A stretch of DNA of 57,032 nucleotides from Melioribacter sp. (GTDB lineage: Bacteria; Bacteroidota; Ignavibacteria; Ignavibacteriales; Melioribacteraceae): NCBI GenBank assembly GCA_023250955.1, contig JAHEZQ010000028.1, positions 1 through 57,032 of the forward strand. Direction: 5' to 3'. Below the pieces are notes generated by a model. That model did no database searches, was not told where the DNA came from, and saw only the letters and a list, made by a program, of their open reading frames with translations. Position 1 is the first letter of the stretch; each line of letters opens with the position of its first letter. Shown here in pieces: positions 1 to 8,389 of this stretch. The position numbers and the translations under genes were made by a program.

Positions 1-983
<983 letters not shown>

Positions 984-1022
984 AGAGTTTGTAATTTTTT
1001 TGAATCAACAAAGCTGAACTAT

Positions 1023-1039
1023 CTAAAGAATTTCTTTAG
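1023..1039 (-). other. rrn leader hairpin
   Basis: A perfect inverted repeat, CTAAAGAA-T-TTCTTTAG, lies in the 16S leader between boxA and the mature 5' end. As RNA it would form an 8-bp stem with a loop that must open by at least one pair. Leader stems near boxA are common in bacterial rrn operons; a processing or antitermination role is inference. Confidence 0.5.
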
Positions 1040-1049
1040 TCACTCACTC

Positions 1050-1060
1050 TGTCAAAGAAC
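1050..1060 (-). promoter_or_regulatory. rrn boxA-like antitermination site
   Basis: On the minus strand the sequence reads GTTCTTTGACA, closely matching bacterial rrn boxA (E. coli TGCTCTTTAACA) and lying about 67 nt upstream of the 16S 5' end. BoxA RNA is bound by NusB/NusE (S10) to make rRNA transcription resistant to termination. The TTGACA inside it should not be taken for a -35 box, because no -10 follows at normal spacing. Confidence 0.7.
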
Positions 1061-1078
1061 TTTATTTGTTGCGGATTT

Positions 1079-1109
1079 CAAAATTATACTTTATTTCTTC
1101 TTTTGTCAA
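1079..1109 (-). promoter_or_regulatory. rRNA operon promoter
   Basis: On the minus strand there is a perfect TTGACA (1104-1109), 17 bp, then TAATTTTG (1079-1086), which fits the Bacteroidetes/FCB -7 consensus TAnnTTTG. An overlapping TATAAT (1083-1088) has only a 15-bp spacer, so the TAnnTTTG reading fits better. Initiation would be around 1070-1074, giving a leader of about 90 nt containing boxA and a hairpin. The upstream DNA is very A/T-rich, as expected for an UP element. Confidence 0.7.
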
Positions 1110-1399
1110 GAGTTTTCAAAAAGAAAAATTAAAAAATTTATAAATAATTAACTGTTGCAACTTAAGAATGTCAAACTGAAATTTGATGTAAAACTATAAT
1201 AATATTTATAGTTATTTCTTTAGTAATTGATTTAGTCCAAAAAGAATTTCAAATGCATGGATTGAAAATATTAGGGAAAAATTTGTATATAGCACTCACA
1301 AATAATATTACTTATTAATATATTATTATTGTAATCAAATTCTTTATAATTAATGTTACTTTTATAAAGCAATCATTATCTTATTTTTTAGAGGTCATT
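1110..1399. other. AT-rich intergenic region between rrn and the DUF3098 gene
   Basis: No convincing gene is seen. The DNA is extremely A/T-rich. It contains one inverted repeat, AACTATAA (1192-1199) and TTATAGTT (1206-1213), with a 6-nt loop. The left part probably serves as upstream activating DNA for rrn, and the right part must hold the promoter for the plus-strand genes, but no clear -35/-10 pair can be picked out. Confidence 0.5.
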
Positions 1400-1681
1400 G
1401 TGGTAAAAGATAAAAGAAATATAAAAGAAGTTAAGAAATCAATATCATCACCATTCAAAGATTATTGGGATAAGAACAACTATATTCTAATTGCAATTGG
1501 CCTATTGGTCTTAACTTTAGGATATATATTTATGTCACAGGGAAATTGGGATAGCTTTTTTTCCCTCACCATTTCTCCGATTACTCTTTTAATAGCTTAT
1601 ATTATTATTATTCCATTAGCTATTTTATTGAAATCTTCTGTTTTTATTAAGAATAAGTCAAATGTTTCTAGCAAAAATTAA
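1400..1681 (+). CDS. DUF3098-like two-helix membrane protein
   Basis: A 93-residue protein with two hydrophobic helices at about residues 28-46 and 60-78, a charged N-terminus and a lysine-rich C-terminus. The first helix followed by a GYIFMSQG-type turn resembles the DUF3098 family of FCB bacteria, whose role is unknown. The start is GTG with a weak GAGG five nt upstream (1391-1394). Its last 20 nt overlap the start of the microcompartment vertex gene in another frame, so the two are probably translationally coupled. The family match is from memory of the pattern and is moderately sure. Confidence 0.65.
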   Translation: MVKDKRNIKEVKKSISSPFKDYWDKNNYILIAIGLLVLTLGYIFMSQGNWDSFFSLTISPITLLIAYIIIIPLAILLKSSVFIKNKSNVSSKN

Positions 1682-1940
1682 AGGCAATATTGTATCTACT
1701 CCCAAAAATAAATTTTTAATTGGGCATAAGTTATTAATAGTCCATCCTATTGATTATCATGGAAATTATATTGGTCAAAAAGAATTTATTGCTTTAGATC
1801 AAATTGACGCTGGAATCGGGGATTTTGTACTAGTTGTTCAAGAAGGTGACGCTATTGAACAAATACTGGGACATGCAAACGCTCCTGTAAATACAATGGT
1901 AATTGCTATTGTAGACGATATTGAACTCAACGAAAAATAA
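1662..1940 (+). CDS. Microcompartment vertex protein, EutN/CcmL (BMC-P) family
   Basis: The 92-residue length and sequence match the pentameric BMC-P fold that caps the vertices of carboxysomes and metabolosomes. The N-terminal strand MFLAKIKGNIVST, the strand KLLIVHPID followed by a variable loop, the DAGIGD motif (residues 49-54; family usually GAGVGD), then VLVVQEGDA and a final hydrophobic strand MVIAIVDDIE are all in the expected order. It overlaps the DUF3098-like gene by 20 nt and is followed by dprA. No BMC-H shell gene is in the window, so its partner shell proteins must be elsewhere. Candidate cargo enzymes are the class II aldolase (5700-6359) and the aldehyde dehydrogenase (16338-17930). 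Confidence 0.85.
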   Translation: MFLAKIKGNIVSTPKNKFLIGHKLLIVHPIDYHGNYIGQKEFIALDQIDAGIGDFVLVVQEGDAIEQILGHANAPVNTMVIAIVDDIELNEK

Positions 1941-1954
1941 TTTTAGACTATAAT

Positions 1955-3076
1955 TTGTCTCAAACTAACTTTGATGATTTAGTTTATCTTCGATTATTAC
2001 AAAGTATTGAAGGGATAGGTCCGCAAAAAATATTTTCTCTTCTTTCAAGGTTTCATTCTTTTGATAAAATTCTATACTCAGATTTTAATAGTTTAATGCA
2101 AGTTGAAGGTATTAGCAAAACTTTAGCAACAAAAATTAAACTATACTCCGATAATTATAATGAAATAAAATCTAACTTAATTTCTGATCTTGAGAAATTA
2201 AATTTAATGGGGGGACGATTAATTACTTATTGGGATAAAGATTATCCTGAACTTCTTAAAAAAATTTATTTTCCTCCATTAATTATATATACACTCGGTA
2301 ATTTTATAGAACAAGATAAATATTCTCTTGCAATTGTTGGTACAAGACAACCATCTCTTTATGGCAAAATTCAAACCGAAAAATTTTCGTCTGAACTTAG
2401 CGAGAAAAAAATAACCATCGTAAGCGGACTCGCACGAGGTGTTGACTCTATCGCCCATGAATCAGCTTTGAAAACAAATGGTAGAACTATTGCTGTAATT
2501 GGATCTGGTCTTGATGTAATTTATCCACCTGAAAACAAAAAACTTTTTTCACAGATTAAAGAAAATGGAGTAATCATTTCAGAGTTTGAATTAGGTACAA
2601 AACCCGATGCACAAAATTTTCCAAGAAGAAATAGAATTATCTCAGGAATATCATTAGGAACGCTTATAATTGAGACTAAAATTAACGGTGGTGCAATGCA
2701 AACAGCAGCATATGCGCTCGATCAGAATAGAGAAATATTTGCTGTTCCAGGTAATTTAAATATCCAACAAAGCGAGGGACCAAATGCATTAATTCAAAGA
2801 GGGGAAGCAAAACTAGTAACATGTGTCGAAGATATATTACTTGAACTTAATTTAAAATTGAAGCCTGAAGTTGGAATAAACATTCCGAGACCTAGTGTTG
2901 AACTAACATTATTCGAAGAGAAAGTTTTTAATGTTTTGTCAAATGAATCAAAACAAATCGATGAGATTGCTTCACTAACATCGATGGCAACATCTGATTG
3001 TTTGGTAAACTTATTAACATTGGAATTCAAAGGATTGGTAAAACAATTGCCAGGGAAAATGTTTATTCGTTACTGA
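1955..3076 (+). CDS. dprA: DNA processing protein DprA
   Basis: DprA binds incoming single-stranded DNA and loads RecA during natural transformation. The 373-residue protein has an N-terminal helix-hairpin-helix/SAM-like region (about 10-65), then the Rossmann-like core with VGTRQPS (128-134), SGLARGVDSIAHE (157-169), GSGLDVIYPPEN, FPRRNRIISG and GGAMQTAAYALDQNR, followed by a C-terminal winged-helix region (about 300-373). The start is TTG, chosen because it gives the normal N-terminus; no ATG fits nearby. It follows the EutN gene by 14 nt. Its 3' end overlaps the convergent rarA gene by 7 bp, so no terminator separates the two. Confidence 0.93.
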   Translation: MSQTNFDDLVYLRLLQSIEGIGPQKIFSLLSRFHSFDKILYSDFNSLMQVEGISKTLATKIKLYSDNYNEIKSNLISDLEKLNLMGGRLITYWDKDYPELLKKIYFPPLIIYTLGNFIEQDKYSLAIVGTRQPSLYGKIQTEKFSSELSEKKITIVSGLARGVDSIAHESALKTNGRTIAVIGSGLDVIYPPENKKLFSQIKENGVIISEFELGTKPDAQNFPRRNRIISGISLGTLIIETKINGGAMQTAAYALDQNREIFAVPGNLNIQQSEGPNALIQRGEAKLVTCVEDILLELNLKLKPEVGINIPRPSVELTLFEEKVFNVLSNESKQIDEIASLTSMATSDCLVNLLTLEFKGLVKQLPGKMFIRY

Positions 3077-4368
3077 TATTTCTTTTTCCCCTTCCACAAA
3101 TTCATTAATCTTTCTTTAATCGTTTTTTCATTTCCGTTTTCTGACGGCAAATAATATTGTTTGTCTTTCATTTCTACTGGTAAATAATTTTCCTGTAGAA
3201 AATTATTTTCGAATGAGTGCGGATATTTGTATTCCTTACCATAACCCAATTCTTTCATCAATTTTGTCGGAGCGTTTCTTAGATGAATGGGCACTTGATA
3301 TTGCGGTAAATTTTTTACGTCAGTAAGTGCGTTATCAATTGCAAAATACGATGCATTACTTTTTGGTGAAGAAGCAAGATAGGTTGCACATTGAGAAAGA
3401 ATTATTCTTCCTTCAGGCATTCCAATTTTATCTACAGCACTGAAAGTAGCTTCTGCAATAAGAAGAGCATTGGGGGAAGCATTACCAATATCCTCCGATG
3501 CAAGAACCACCATACGTCTTGCTATGAAAAGTGGATCTTCTCCGCCTTCCAGCATTCTTGCCATCCAATAGACTGCTGCATCAGGATCTGAACCACGTAA
3601 ACTTTTTATGAATGCAGAGATAATATTGTAATGTTCTTCACCGGCTTTATCATATAATATATTTTTCCGTTGGATTATATTCTCAATAACTTCTTTGCTG
3701 ATAACAATTTCTTCCCTCTCATATTCTTGAATACAAGATGCTTCTAGAATATTTAACAATATACGTGCGTCTCCGCCTGAAACATAAAAGAGAAAATCGC
3801 TATCAACTGAGTGGATATTAAGTTTATTAATAAATTCATCTTTAGTTAATGCCTGATTAAAAATATTCTGAAGGTTGTTTTTTGATAACTCTTCTAAAAC
3901 AAAGATTCGAACCCGCGATCTTAATGCTGGTATCACTTCAAACGACGGATTCTCTGTCGTTGCACCGATTAATATAATTTCACCATTCTCAACAGAAGAA
4001 AGCAATGCGTCCTGTTGAGCTTTGTTGAAACGATGAATTTCATCTATGAATAAAATTGTTTTTTTGAAATGTTCTAAATTCTTTTTTGCAAGCTCAATAA
4101 TCTGACGAATTTCTTTCACTCCTGAGGACACTGCATTTATTTGATGGAACTCCGATTGCGTTGATTCAGAAATAATCTTAGCAAGTGTTGTTTTACCTGT
4201 TCCGGGAGGTCCCCATAAAATAATTGAACTCATTGTATCTGATTCGATCATTGTGCGAAGTGGCTTTCCTAACCCAACTAATTTTTCTTGGCCTTGAAAA
4301 TCATCTAAAGTTTTGGGACGGCATCTTTCGGCAAGTGGTGTTTGCGGAATATTTATTTTGTTTTTCAA
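3070..4368 (-). CDS. rarA: Replication-associated recombination protein A (AAA+ ATPase RarA/MgsA)
   Basis: RarA is a clamp-loader-related AAA+ ATPase that acts at stalled replication forks. The 432 residues include Walker A GPPGTGKTT (53-61), Walker B FIDEIHRFNKAQQD (107-120), the sensor-1 region GATTENPSFEVIPALRSR, and the C-terminal MgsA tetramerisation domain with GGEDPLFIARRMV and SEDIGNA. Length and order are normal for the family. It is the last gene of a minus-strand run with the FtsB-like gene and ddl upstream, and it ends 7 bp inside dprA. Confidence 0.95.
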   Translation of the reverse strand: MKNKINIPQTPLAERCRPKTLDDFQGQEKLVGLGKPLRTMIESDTMSSIILWGPPGTGKTTLAKIISESTQSEFHQINAVSSGVKEIRQIIELAKKNLEHFKKTILFIDEIHRFNKAQQDALLSSVENGEIILIGATTENPSFEVIPALRSRVRIFVLEELSKNNLQNIFNQALTKDEFINKLNIHSVDSDFLFYVSGGDARILLNILEASCIQEYEREEIVISKEVIENIIQRKNILYDKAGEEHYNIISAFIKSLRGSDPDAAVYWMARMLEGGEDPLFIARRMVVLASEDIGNASPNALLIAEATFSAVDKIGMPEGRIILSQCATYLASSPKSNASYFAIDNALTDVKNLPQYQVPIHLRNAPTKLMKELGYGKEYKYPHSFENNFLQENYLPVEMKDKQYYLPSENGNEKTIKERLMNLWKGKKKYQ

Positions 4369-4371
4369 TTT

Positions 4372-4662
4372 TTATTTCTCTTCGATCTTAAAAACTTTTT
4401 CATTCTTTTTCATCATATGAAATTTTTCACGGGCCACTCTTTCAATTTTTGCTTTACTTGTTTTTAAGGAATCAATTTCTTTTTCAAGTGCTTTTACTTT
4501 TTCAGAAGTTTTCCTTAATTCTTGATCAAGATACTTCAACTCACTTTTGGTTTTTAAATACTTAATAATACCATTTTCATTAAAAAATAGAAAAACCAGG
4601 GAACTAAGCAAGATCAAAATGATGATGAGTTTTTTAAGCAGTTTATTCTTTAGCGATATCAT
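4372..4662 (-). CDS. FtsB/DivIC-type septum formation initiator
   Basis: A 96-residue single-pass membrane protein. It has a lysine-rich N-terminus, one transmembrane helix at about residues 8-27, then a heptad-rich coiled coil (about 35-75), and a short C-terminal segment, AREKFHMMKKNEKVF, typical of the DivIC/FtsB family. Such proteins join FtsL and FtsQ/DivIB in the divisome. It overlaps ddl by 4 bp (ATGA), and rarA starts 3 nt after its stop, so the three are co-transcribed. FtsB and DivIC cannot be told apart from sequence alone. Confidence 0.8.
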   Translation of the reverse strand: MISLKNKLLKKLIIILILLSSLVFLFFNENGIIKYLKTKSELKYLDQELRKTSEKVKALEKEIDSLKTSKAKIERVAREKFHMMKKNEKVFKIEEK

Positions 4663-5663
4663 TGAAGCGAATTCTTGATAATTCTATCAATCAATTGTTC
4701 GAATGTAATACCTGCTGCTTTTGCCATTTTGGGAACTAGAGATGTACTTGTCATTCCAGGTAAAGTATTTACTTCCAGACAATAAGTTTTAAAATCATTT
4801 GTCATTCTAAAATCAATCCGGGCATAGCTTTCACATCCCACAGAGTTAAATGCAAGAAGCGCTTGGTGTTGAAGATGTTCAGAAATTTTTTGTGGGATTT
4901 CAGCCGGAATAATATAATCTGTTCTACCACTTGTATATTTATTCTCATAATCATAAAAACCGCTCTTAGGTTTGATCTCTAAAACCGGTAGAGCTTGCTG
5001 ATCAATAATAGCAACGGTCAATTCATGTCCAGCAATATATTCTTCAACTAAAGCTTTGTCTGAAAACTCATGTGCTTTCCTTAATGCTTGATGAACTTCA
5101 ATATCACCTCGGCAGATTGTTAAACCTATTGTTGATCCTTCATCATTAGGTTTTATAACACAAGGATAACCAAAGAATTTTTTTATTTTAGAACGAATCA
5201 AATCCATATCATTTTCATTTTTATTAACAACAAACCATCTTGGCGTATTCACATCAAAATGCTTAAACATAATTTTGGTCATGCATTTATCCATCGCAAG
5301 AGCGCTAGCCAACACCTTTGAGCCGGTATATTTAATATCGCGAAATTCTAATAGTGATTGAATCCTTCCATCTTCTCCCCATTTACCGTGAAGTGCAAGA
5401 AACGCAATATCAATATCATCAAACATTGTTGAGTTTATCGCTTCAACAAAATTCCTATTGGATCTGTCCGTGTAATCTTTCTCATCAAAGAATTTTTCTA
5501 CATTCTTAGGTTGATTTAGACCGAATGCAGGATCTATAACTTTTACATTGTAACCAAGATCGTTCAATGCTTTTAATATTGATTTGCCTGTGTTTTTTGA
5601 AACTTCCCGTTCAGGTGAAGTTCCTCCAATAAGAAGTGCAACATTAATTTTTCCGTTTGACAT
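4659..5663 (-). CDS. ddl: D-alanine--D-alanine ligase
   Basis: An ATP-grasp enzyme that makes D-Ala-D-Ala for peptidoglycan precursors in the cytoplasm. The 334 residues show the N-terminal VALLIGGTSPEREVS, HGKWGEDGRIQ, GSKVLASALAMDK, the ATP-grasp strand PCVIKPNDEGSTIG, and the metal-binding end LEVNTLPGMTSTSL. Family length is about 300-370. Its stop overlaps the start of the FtsB-like gene by 4 bp, pairing cell-wall precursor synthesis with division. Confidence 0.95.
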   Translation of the reverse strand: MSNGKINVALLIGGTSPEREVSKNTGKSILKALNDLGYNVKVIDPAFGLNQPKNVEKFFDEKDYTDRSNRNFVEAINSTMFDDIDIAFLALHGKWGEDGRIQSLLEFRDIKYTGSKVLASALAMDKCMTKIMFKHFDVNTPRWFVVNKNENDMDLIRSKIKKFFGYPCVIKPNDEGSTIGLTICRGDIEVHQALRKAHEFSDKALVEEYIAGHELTVAIIDQQALPVLEIKPKSGFYDYENKYTSGRTDYIIPAEIPQKISEHLQHQALLAFNSVGCESYARIDFRMTNDFKTYCLEVNTLPGMTSTSLVPKMAKAAGITFEQLIDRIIKNSLQ

Positions 5664-5699
5664 TTTTTTTCTCTGAATTTTCGAACAAAAAGTAATTTC

Positions 5700-6359
5700 T
5701 TAAAGGAATTTCATTTTATCATCAACTTTAACTCCGTAAATTTCTTCGGAGATCATATAAAGTTTCTTAAGTTGATCAACAGATAGTTTGTTAGCGCCGC
5801 CAAGTATTTCCGCGACAGTCATAATTTTAGCAAAATGTTCAAGCTTCTCTACTTTGAAATAAGCGTCTTTAATTGATTTACCAAATGCCAGGACACCGTG
5901 ATTTTGCAATAACAATACCCAAACATACCCAACATAAGGTAAAATTGATTCTTCCACTTCTTCAGTTGAGATCGTTGAATATTTGCATAATGGAATTTTC
6001 CCAAGTGAAAGAATGGACTCTGGAAAAATAGGTTGACTTAAATCCTTATTTGAAATACAAAAGGCTGAAGCATGAATTGGGTGGCAGTGGACTACGGCGT
6101 TAACATCTTCTCTGTTTTGATATGCAAGCAGATGCATTTTTACTTCAGCTGAGACTAAACCATCTCCGCTTAATACATTCCCTTCATAATCAATTTCAAG
6201 AAGATCTTTTTCTTCTAGCTCACCTTTACATCTACCCGAAGGGGTGATCAATAATTTCTTGTCATCAATTCGTGCTGATAGATTTCCATCATATGCAGCA
6301 ACAAAACTATTAGCATAAACTTTATGACATGCTTGAATTAATTCTTTTCGTATAGGCAT
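5700..6359 (-). CDS. Class II aldolase (L-fuculose/rhamnulose-phosphate aldolase type)
   Basis: A zinc-dependent class II aldolase/adducin domain of 219 residues. By comparison with FucA, the catalytic glutamate is E72 (SAEVKMH) and the zinc histidines are H91 and H93 (HCHPIHA) and H154 (LQNHG). The substrate-phosphate region NLSAR and TPSG are present near residues 26-42. Such enzymes split L-fuculose-1-phosphate or L-rhamnulose-1-phosphate to DHAP and lactaldehyde, which would feed an acylating aldehyde dehydrogenase like the one at 16338-17930. Its 5' end overlaps the upstream oxidoreductase gene by 22 bp. The exact sugar substrate cannot be told; methylthioribulose-phosphate dehydratase is a less likely alternative. 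Confidence 0.8.
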   Translation of the reverse strand: MPIRKELIQACHKVYANSFVAAYDGNLSARIDDKKLLITPSGRCKGELEEKDLLEIDYEGNVLSGDGLVSAEVKMHLLAYQNREDVNAVVHCHPIHASAFCISNKDLSQPIFPESILSLGKIPLCKYSTISTEEVEESILPYVGYVWVLLLQNHGVLAFGKSIKDAYFKVEKLEHFAKIMTVAEILGGANKLSVDQLKKLYMISEEIYGVKVDDKMKFL

Positions 6360-7360
6360 TGTTTCTCTATTTTTTCTATAATTAACATATTTTTTAAACT
6401 GTCTTCACCAGTAATTAATGGCGGTTCATTTTTCAAAAATGTTTTTTGTACAGAGCGGATCATAAACAATAATTTATTTGTTCTCTTGCGGAACATTTTT
6501 TTCCCCTCACCCTGGAGATCTATAATTAATTTAGTTGCAAGATTTTTTTTGCCTAAAAAGTTTTCAATAGCAAGCGAACCATTGTAACCCAAGATTTCTA
6601 TCCTATTGTATGCTTTCTTTGTGTTATAAGAAATATTGAAATAACCGTACCCGTTTTTTTCAAATTTTACAATTGCTGATGCAAAATCTTCAACATCACT
6701 CTTATAAACGACATTATCCATATAAGCTTTAACATCAACTATATTTCCGCCAAAAAATTGTAGCAGATCTATCATCTGCCCGCCGAGATCGCGAAGTACA
6801 CCTCCGCCGCTTAATTCTTTCTTAAATCTAAAATTATCTCCGGGACAAACATCAATATTGTATGTTGCTGAGATAGAAACAATCTTGCCCAACATTTGGT
6901 TATTAATTAACTCTTTCGCTTTTTGAACAAGCGGGTGAAATCTGTGCAGATGATTTATCATTAAAATTACATTGTGTTCTTTACACACTTTTATCATTTC
7001 TTCAGTTTGAACTGAGCTCAAAGCAATCGGTCTTTCGCATAAAATATTCTTACCTGCTTTAGCTGCTTTTAATACTTGCAAATGATGATCTGAGTTTACA
7101 CTTGAGATATAAACTACATCTATATCACTAGCTAAAAAAGTATCGAAATCATCAAATGAGTTCCTTGCCCCAAATTTCATAGCTAGGTTCTTAGCTCTTT
7201 TCAAATCATGACTATAAATTGAAACAAGTTTACTTCTTTGGGCCAAAAGCAGTGCAGGTAAAAAAGAATTTTCAGCAAAATTACCACAGCCGGCCACTCC
7301 CCATTTAAGTTTACGTGGAATTGCAGAAGAAAATTTTAATCTTGTTGATGACTTTATCAT
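6338..7360 (-). CDS. Gfo/Idh/MocA family NAD(P)-dependent oxidoreductase
   Basis: 340 residues with the N-terminal Rossmann motif WGVAGCGNFAE (about 20-30), a SSVNSDHH strand and the family's EKP-like motif as ERPIAL. The C-terminal alpha/beta domain carries GGGVLRDLGGQMIDLLQFF, where the conserved GG-x-x-x-D-x-G-x-H pattern has Q-M in place of the usual histidine. Members oxidise or reduce sugars, inositols or UDP-sugars; the substrate here is unknown. It overlaps the aldolase start by 22 bp, suggesting both act on the same carbohydrate. The region before the Rossmann strand is longer than usual, so a later start is possible. Confidence 0.85.
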   Translation of the reverse strand: MIKSSTRLKFSSAIPRKLKWGVAGCGNFAENSFLPALLLAQRSKLVSIYSHDLKRAKNLAMKFGARNSFDDFDTFLASDIDVVYISSVNSDHHLQVLKAAKAGKNILCERPIALSSVQTEEMIKVCKEHNVILMINHLHRFHPLVQKAKELINNQMLGKIVSISATYNIDVCPGDNFRFKKELSGGGVLRDLGGQMIDLLQFFGGNIVDVKAYMDNVVYKSDVEDFASAIVKFEKNGYGYFNISYNTKKAYNRIEILGYNGSLAIENFLGKKNLATKLIIDLQGEGKKMFRKRTNKLLFMIRSVQKTFLKNEPPLITGEDSLKNMLIIEKIEKQCLYEKN

Positions 7361-7369
7361 TCTATTAGC

Positions 7370-8323
7370 TCAGATTTTTAATTTTTGCATCAGCATTTTA
7401 ATCGGTTTAGAATCCTGCATAATATAAAAATGAATTGCGGGCACGTTCTTATTTAATAATTCCTCAACTTGCTTTACAGTCCAGTTAACTCCAATTTCAA
7501 GAGTATGTTCCGGTTTTGATTTTTCAATTTCTTCTGCCAATTCTTGAGGAATATCTATATAAAAATTCTTTGGAAGAGTTCTAACATGAGATTTACTTGT
7601 TATTATTTTCAAACCGGGTAGAATAGGTACCGTAATATTTTCTTTACGGCATAGATCTATATACTCAAAATAATTTTTGTTACTGTAAAACATTTGTGTT
7701 ACAATGTATGAAGCACCAGCATCAACTTTTGCTTTTGTGTAACGGATGTCGGTTTTCAGGTTGGGTGATTCAAAATGTTTTTCCGGATATCCGCTTGTAC
7801 CGATACAAAAATTCATCGGCTGTGCATCTAACAAACCTTCTTCCAAATATCTTCCTTTATTAATTGAATTTATTTGGCTGATTAGATCAACTGCATATTC
7901 GTTTATACTTCTTCCGAACTTAACAGGTTTTTTATACTCGCTATCATCACCCCGGATTGCAAGAACATTATCAATCCCTAAATAATGAAGTTCAATTAAA
8001 AAGTCTTCAGTTTCCTCACGTGTAAATCCGGTACATAAAACATGGGGAACAGCATCAATATTATATTTATTTTGGATAAGTGCACAAATTCCTAACGTTC
8101 CAGGTCGTTTGCGTTTTATCTTCATCTGCATATTACCGGAAACAGTCTCTTCATAAATTACTTCTGCAGCATGGCTTGTTATATCAATAAAACGTGGATT
8201 ATACTTTGTGATATCTTCCAAGACAGTAAGAAGCTGTTTTATATTACCGCCACGTTTTGGCGGAATAATTTCAAAACTGATTAGAGTATTTCTCGCTTTA
8301 TTTAGATGTTCAATTACTTTCAT
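7370..8323 (-). CDS. metF: Methylenetetrahydrofolate reductase
   Basis: An FAD-dependent TIM barrel that reduces 5,10-methylene-THF to 5-methyl-THF for methionine synthesis. The 317 residues begin with SFEIIPPKRGG, whose glutamate is the family's catalytic E. They also contain FIDITSHAAE, NVLAIRGDD, FCIGTSGYPEKH, DAGASYIVTQMFY and the VPILPGLKII strand, all standard MetF landmarks. It is a short bacterial form without the eukaryotic regulatory domain. It lies 9 nt upstream of the oxidoreductase gene in the minus-strand run. Confidence 0.92.
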   Translation of the reverse strand: MKVIEHLNKARNTLISFEIIPPKRGGNIKQLLTVLEDITKYNPRFIDITSHAAEVIYEETVSGNMQMKIKRKRPGTLGICALIQNKYNIDAVPHVLCTGFTREETEDFLIELHYLGIDNVLAIRGDDSEYKKPVKFGRSINEYAVDLISQINSINKGRYLEEGLLDAQPMNFCIGTSGYPEKHFESPNLKTDIRYTKAKVDAGASYIVTQMFYSNKNYFEYIDLCRKENITVPILPGLKIITSKSHVRTLPKNFYIDIPQELAEEIEKSKPEHTLEIGVNWTVKQVEELLNKNVPAIHFYIMQDSKPIKMLMQKLKI

Positions 8324-8389
8324 AGATTTCTGTTTTGTCTCGGCGCAATTTAATATTTTCTAAACTTACTTAGTATTACAATTATTCAA

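Noticed and set aside
1050-1055. Second TTGACA upstream of 16S as a tandem P2 promoter
   Set aside because: It is part of the boxA sequence and no TAnnTTTG or TATAAT follows at 15-19 bp.
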